The translations under genes were made by a program, and so were the position numbers. The notes under the pieces were generated by a model. It worked only from the letters and a program-made list of their open reading frames with translations. It ran no database searches and had not been told where the DNA came from. A stretch of DNA of 64,000 nucleotides, taken from Fratercula arctica (taxonomy: Eukaryota > Chordata > Aves > Charadriiformes > Alcidae). Location of the stretch: assembly GCA_947846985.1 (NCBI GenBank), contig CANTUZ010000006.1, forward strand, positions 51,430,707 to 51,494,706, written 5' to 3'. Positions 59,379-64,000 of the stretch are shown here, piece by piece. Within the stretch, counting starts at the first letter, position 1, and each line of letters opens with the position of its first letter.

Positions 59379-62300
59379 CCCGTACCCCCATTTTATTACA
59401 TACTGACCATCACCTTTAAACCTACTGCTGCAACAGCAAACACTAAGTCAATGATTACAAGGTTTTATGAAAGTGTGATCGCTGTCTCTGAGACCAGAGA
59501 TCACTTTCTTCTTCTGGCTTTACATCTCCAGTGCAGACTTCACTGGGCAGATCCTATAACTCTGACCTCATTGCAAGGGACAAGAATATACACACAAAGC
59601 TGCTTTCTTAAGAAACCAGAATTGCTTAAATAAACCTATATGCTAGACAGGTCTGGCTCCGCCTCTGTTCTGTCAGTGATCCAGTTCTTCTCCCAAAAAA
59701 GACAATGACAAAGGTCTCAGTAATTTGAAAACGAACTGAGTAAGGGCCACAAGGCTGACTGATTTTACACTTTCTATTTTTTAAATGCTAATTGCAATAA
59801 AATATACTGACTCTGTTATATGCAGTCAGTTTGGTTGGGATAGAAAGCTCAGTTTGGGTTCATTCTTTACGCATTTCCACTCAGTTGGGTACCTACAGAT
59901 GAACCTTAGCCCGAGCCAAGCCAGCACAATGCAGTTCACGTATAGACAAGAAGCCTGTGGATAAATGGCCTGCTCAAGCCATTAAATACTCTTAGGTAAC
60001 ATGGCAACAAGGCAATGTAAAGAAGTAATGGTTTCATCAGGGTGTCTGCTTTTAAGCAGAAATTTCCATTGTGTTTATTTGGGACTTACCATTCACCATA
60101 AATGAATATAGTAGCATAGATGTGGTAAGTTTTGTTCTCACCCCAAAGACTTCACTTCTCGTGATGGGATGGTGCAAAATGAGCTGCTGTAAGAGGTTGG
60201 AGGAAACAGACAATAAGTGAACCAGGGTGGTCAAAACTGTCTTTGGCTATGGAAGGCTCCATTTCAGGATTTGTTCCTTCTCAGTGCCTTGACTCCAGCC
60301 CACTCATCTTTTGTTGCCTAAAACTCTCAATTTATTGACACCTACCAGTATTGACCCCCACCTCTGATTTCCCTGAGCCCTGAACATTTCCTGTTTCATC
60401 CCATCTTCCCCCAGGTTCTGACTTTGTTCTCACTGCCACGTCGTGCAAAGTACTCTGTGAACTTCCCATCATTACATGTTGCTGCTGATGCCAAAGAGCA
60501 AGTCTTGTTTCCTTTTATCTCCTTCCATCTTAACTTTTTGGCTGCCCCTGGCTTCAGTCCTCGCCTGGCAATGTCTGACTTTGTATTCCTGTGGGTTTAG
60601 AGGCAGGTACAGTTGCATGTGAACCCCACCGCTAATTGTAACATGCTGCTGCATTTCTGTTGCTTGAGAACCAAACTTAGCGATGAAATAAGAACCGTCT
60701 GAAATTACATGCTGAGAGGGGAGGGGAGAGGAAAGTGGCCTGTAGGAAAGTTACGGACCCGGCACTGACTACGCTTGTCTCGGTGCCAAAGGTCTGAAGG
60801 GGAGAATCTGGCAGAAAGAACTTTGTGAAGAAGAGAAAGCGTGTATCATAAACTGGAGGGTGAAATGTCTTTGTTTGACTTCTTGTAGCCGGTGCCTTCC
60901 TCCTTATGTCACCTCTTGCTCTTTTTTTTGACTGTAAATTATTCTTTTTGTACTTTGAATCAAGGAAAATGTACATCCAGTTGTTTCTTTGCCAGTTCGC
61001 ATCACCTTGCATAGCTCTCCCAGATTTAGTCCAGACTTCTCTGTGCACTGCAGTTACTTAGCCTGTAACTGCCTCTTGGCTGGGTGATTTAGGACCTTAC
61101 TTTTCTGTCTGGTTCAGTGTTACTGTCTCCTTTATGTCGTTTGGTCAGAATTGGCTCAAGGAAAATACTCTCACCTGCTTAATTTTTAGCTCCTTGGCTT
61201 CTCTAACGACTGCTGCGTCCTACCCCAGTTTAAATTGAAGGAAGCCACAGGAGAATCATAAGCCTGTGGCTATAGGCCTGAGGAGCGAAGGAATTGGTCC
61301 AGCAATGTCACTATTTTAATTATTTTAGCACTACTCAGTGCTCTGCTTTCATTCCTTTTCCACAACAATAAATAATACAATCCTGATGTGACCGGAGACT
61401 GTGACTCTGGGGGAAGCCCTTCACTGCCCCAGCGGCTCCCCCGCGGTATCCCAGAGCACACGCCGAGCTGCGCAGGTTTCTTTGTACCTTTGACTTACCC
61501 TCACTGTTGAACTTGGAGGCTGCTTTGCCAGCCAAGAGACTGCACTGTGGTCACTATTGATTCTCGGGTGATTTGCTGAGTACAGATGAAAAAGGGTCAT
61601 GGAAAATTCTGCCTGCAGAAACTTTAGTTTGAAATGACAGCAGTGTGCCTTGTGGCTAACCTGTCAGGAACCCCGTGCTGGAGAAGGGGGTATAGCTGTA
61701 CTAATAGCTCTTACCCTGAAGATCTGGAGAAGTGACAACAACCGTTACTTGGGGAGGATCCCAGTGAAAGTCATTGGTTTTCTACTAAGGGGTAATTCTG
61801 CAGTATTTCACCTTAAAGGATACCAGGAGCCGGGTAACCATTTCTCTGGCCCTCATTTTCTGTCACGGGAGTCTCTGCGGTCACAGCTCTCTGCTGGATG
61901 ACACCGAGCACCTTTAGGTTTGAGGGTTGCCCCTGTATTGAGTGAGGAAGAAAAAGCAGAAGTGAAAGACATAATTGTCTCTATTTAATAGTACTGTAAA
62001 ATGTTGGGGTTTTAAAATTTTATGTCTTGTCACTTTTTTTACTGGTGGTATAAAGAATCTCATCTCTTTAGCCCAGCAGTGCTCAAAGCATGCTCTCCTG
62101 GGAGGCAGCAGAACCCAGCCCAGGGAATGTCCATGGAAAGCGGGATGGGATCATACACACGGCCAGGAAGCCCTGCAGTGGCACGGGGCTGAAACCCTCC
62201 TAAGGAGACCTTGGTTGGTGGCAGGGGTGGAACACTCAGATAGCAGGAGAAGGGGCATGTGGCTGCTGGACTGAGCCACCTCATGTGTCCCCAGCTGCTC

Positions 62301-63078
62301 TGCAAACTCAGGGTGAGGGACAATGTACGGACTGTATCCCGGAGGGAAGGGGTGCAGGGGGTGAATGTGGAGAAACACTGCTGTAGCCATAGCACAGGGA
62401 CAGCAGAAGCAGCAATGCAGGCTCGCTCGCATTGTCCCTTGTGCCTGGGAATGCTTCCCCTGCGGCTAAAGGATAATAACTCATTTTCTTTATCCTTACA
62501 GTCCATGGCATTTCTATGGAGATGGGTGCCAGTTAGTACTGGCTGTGTCAGTGCCTCTTATAATGGGGAATTGTTATATCCCCGACTCTGTTCTTTGTGC
62601 TCTTCCTCCCACTGGGAAGCAAAAAATTTCTCTGTTGAAGTAGCTGACCTCAAAACATGGACACAGCTGGGAAATCTGAGTATGTCCAGCCAAAGCAGCA
62701 CATGAAGTACGTATGCTTTAGCAAAACAGGGTTTGAAAAAGTTGAAAAACATTGTCAGCCAGTGATGCAGACCTGACAAAACTATTCATGCTGCATTTCA
62801 GGGAATGAAGCATTTGTATTTTATGTATTGCCATTTCATAGCGCTCACTGCCCAGGGAATCTATGACTAAATACTGTGTTACTAAGGTCCACCTGCATGA
62901 ATATGGGCCACACTGGGGGGAGACAAAGTGCTTCAAAGCAGTCATGGGAAAGGTATCCTGAAGAGGGCAAAATGTGTCCTTAAAAGGGCAAGTGTAAGGA
63001 GAAAGAAGCTGAGGTGTGAGCTGAGGTGCAGCTACTAACTGGAACCACAAGACAGCACAGAGCAATTCTGCTTTTTTC

Positions 63079-63095
63079 TCTTTTTTTTTTTTTTT
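63079..63095. repeat. Poly-T tract
   Basis: A T-run following ttttttctc; simple sequence. Confidence 0.5.
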
Positions 63096-64000
63096 GCTCC
63101 CTGTTTTAGGAAACAATGGAGTAGTTGGGCCAGGTGTAGGAGAACATCTGTGAAGTGTGGAGGCTGCAGATGTCCTGCTGCATGTCCTTGCCTTGGGGGG
63201 TTGGAAAAGGCAACAAGAAAATGCAGCATTTCTGGAGCTCAGAGATCCCCATGGGCAGGGATCCCTTTTATAAACATACGGTTTCTGCCATCAGATAGAG
63301 AATTTTCTAAGCCTGGAAAACACTGTCTCTTGTATAACTTAGTGCCTACTTCGTTACACACAAGACAATTTGTATGGTTTGGTTAAGGCGATTCCTAATT
63401 TTAAAAATACAAAACCTAGGAAAACTAATTGCTCCAGGCGAGTTAAAAACTCAGTCTCATGTATCTGATGCTATAGTAATGCAGATCATAACAGTAGCCA
63501 TTTCATTAAATCCTCTACTGTGTCTCATGCGGTGGGATGGGAGGACCACCCGCCTTACCACCACAAGAAATGTGCACAGCTTAAGCATGCTTTAAATGAG
63601 TGGCTGCGTGCAGGACATACTGGAGCCACTGCTTTGCAGAGAAGCAAAAATCAGCGAGCGGCTGACTGCAGTAGCCTGTGCGATTGCCTGCAACACACTT
63701 CCAGCAGGAACTCAGCGTGTTCTTGAAACGTGAGAGCTGCCTTCATGGGGAGGGCTTGTCGGCAGTTTGTGCCATCGCCTTAGACTATGGCTTACAGAGT
63801 CTGGGCTGATTCCTCTGTCCCCTCCATGCACCCAGTTGAAGCACTGGTGCAAGTGCACATGGGTTTTCCTTTCCCCACAGACACAGCAGAACAGAACATT
63901 TCTGTATAGCAACCTGTTGCACCGTCACTAAGCACAACTGCTGGTTGTGTTGCTCACTGAATGCTGGAAGGTTGTAACTAGAACAGGACAGGTTATTGAA

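Larger units (their letters stand above)
59283..64000. other. Region upstream of FETUB
   Basis: 4.7 kb containing the FETUB promoter. In mammals AHSG precedes FETUB in the same orientation, so its 3' end would lie here or just beyond the right edge. No AHSG-like last exon (CPGR tail) was found. One doubtful cystatin-like relic near 61.5 kb is described in the findings. Confidence 0.55.

Noticed and set aside
60677..61048. Minus-strand frame with YDTRF considered as the AHSG last exon
   Set aside because: It lacks the CPGR-type tail and any splice-compatible link, and the similarity to the human tail is only a few residues.

Overview
The window is vertebrate genomic DNA with split genes, canonical splice signals, AT-rich introns and few recent repeats. 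It is most likely from a bird, though a crocodilian or turtle is not excluded. The grounds are: (1) all three genes are shorter than their human counterparts; (2) the recognisable mobile elements are decayed CR1 LINEs and old MIR/CORE-SINE-like pieces; (3) the kinin encoded by the kininogen gene is Arg-Pro-Pro-Gly-Phe-Thr-Pro-Phe-Arg. Thr at position 6 is the sauropsid type. Chicken ornithokinin additionally has Leu at position 8, so this does not look like chicken.

All confident genes lie on the minus strand and form part of the type-3 cystatin cluster (human 3q27: AHSG-FETUB-HRG-KNG1). Right to left, i.e. in transcription order, they are fetuin-B (FETUB, 7 coding exons, 59282 to 50096, 402 aa), histidine-rich glycoprotein (HRG, 7 coding exons, 42425 to 32315, 596 aa) and high-molecular-weight kininogen (KNG1, 10 coding exons, 30314 to 13499, 609 aa). 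Every exon was assembled by reading splice sites and phases. In all three genes the cystatin domains repeat the same three-exon pattern (about 165-220, 108-117 and 82-90 nt, phases 0/0/1), which supports the models and the origin of the cluster by tandem duplication. All three products are expected to be secreted plasma proteins: FETUB an inhibitor of astacin-type proteases, HRG a heparin/metal/plasminogen-binding adaptor, and KNG1 a cysteine-protease inhibitor, kinin precursor and contact-phase cofactor.

Layout: 1-13.5 kb is gene-poor DNA downstream of KNG1, with old SINE pieces, poly-T tracts, a TATC microsatellite and one exon-like segment on the plus strand. 13.5-30.3 kb is KNG1. 30.3-32.3 kb is a short spacer holding the KNG1 promoter and HRG 3' end. 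32.3-42.4 kb is HRG. 42.4-50.1 kb is intergenic with a CR1 3' end. 50.1-59.3 kb is FETUB. 59.3-64 kb is upstream of FETUB, where AHSG would be expected further right; only a doubtful cystatin-like relic is seen there.

Points worth a second look are the [Thr6]-bradykinin with an Arg-Arg N-terminal junction, a GC-AG intron in HRG, loss of the small disulfide loop of kininogen domain 3, a retained Cys-x-x-Cys loop in HRG domain 2, and a 60-bp tandem repeat in the HRG Pro/His-rich region. No novel multi-gene system beyond this known cluster was found.
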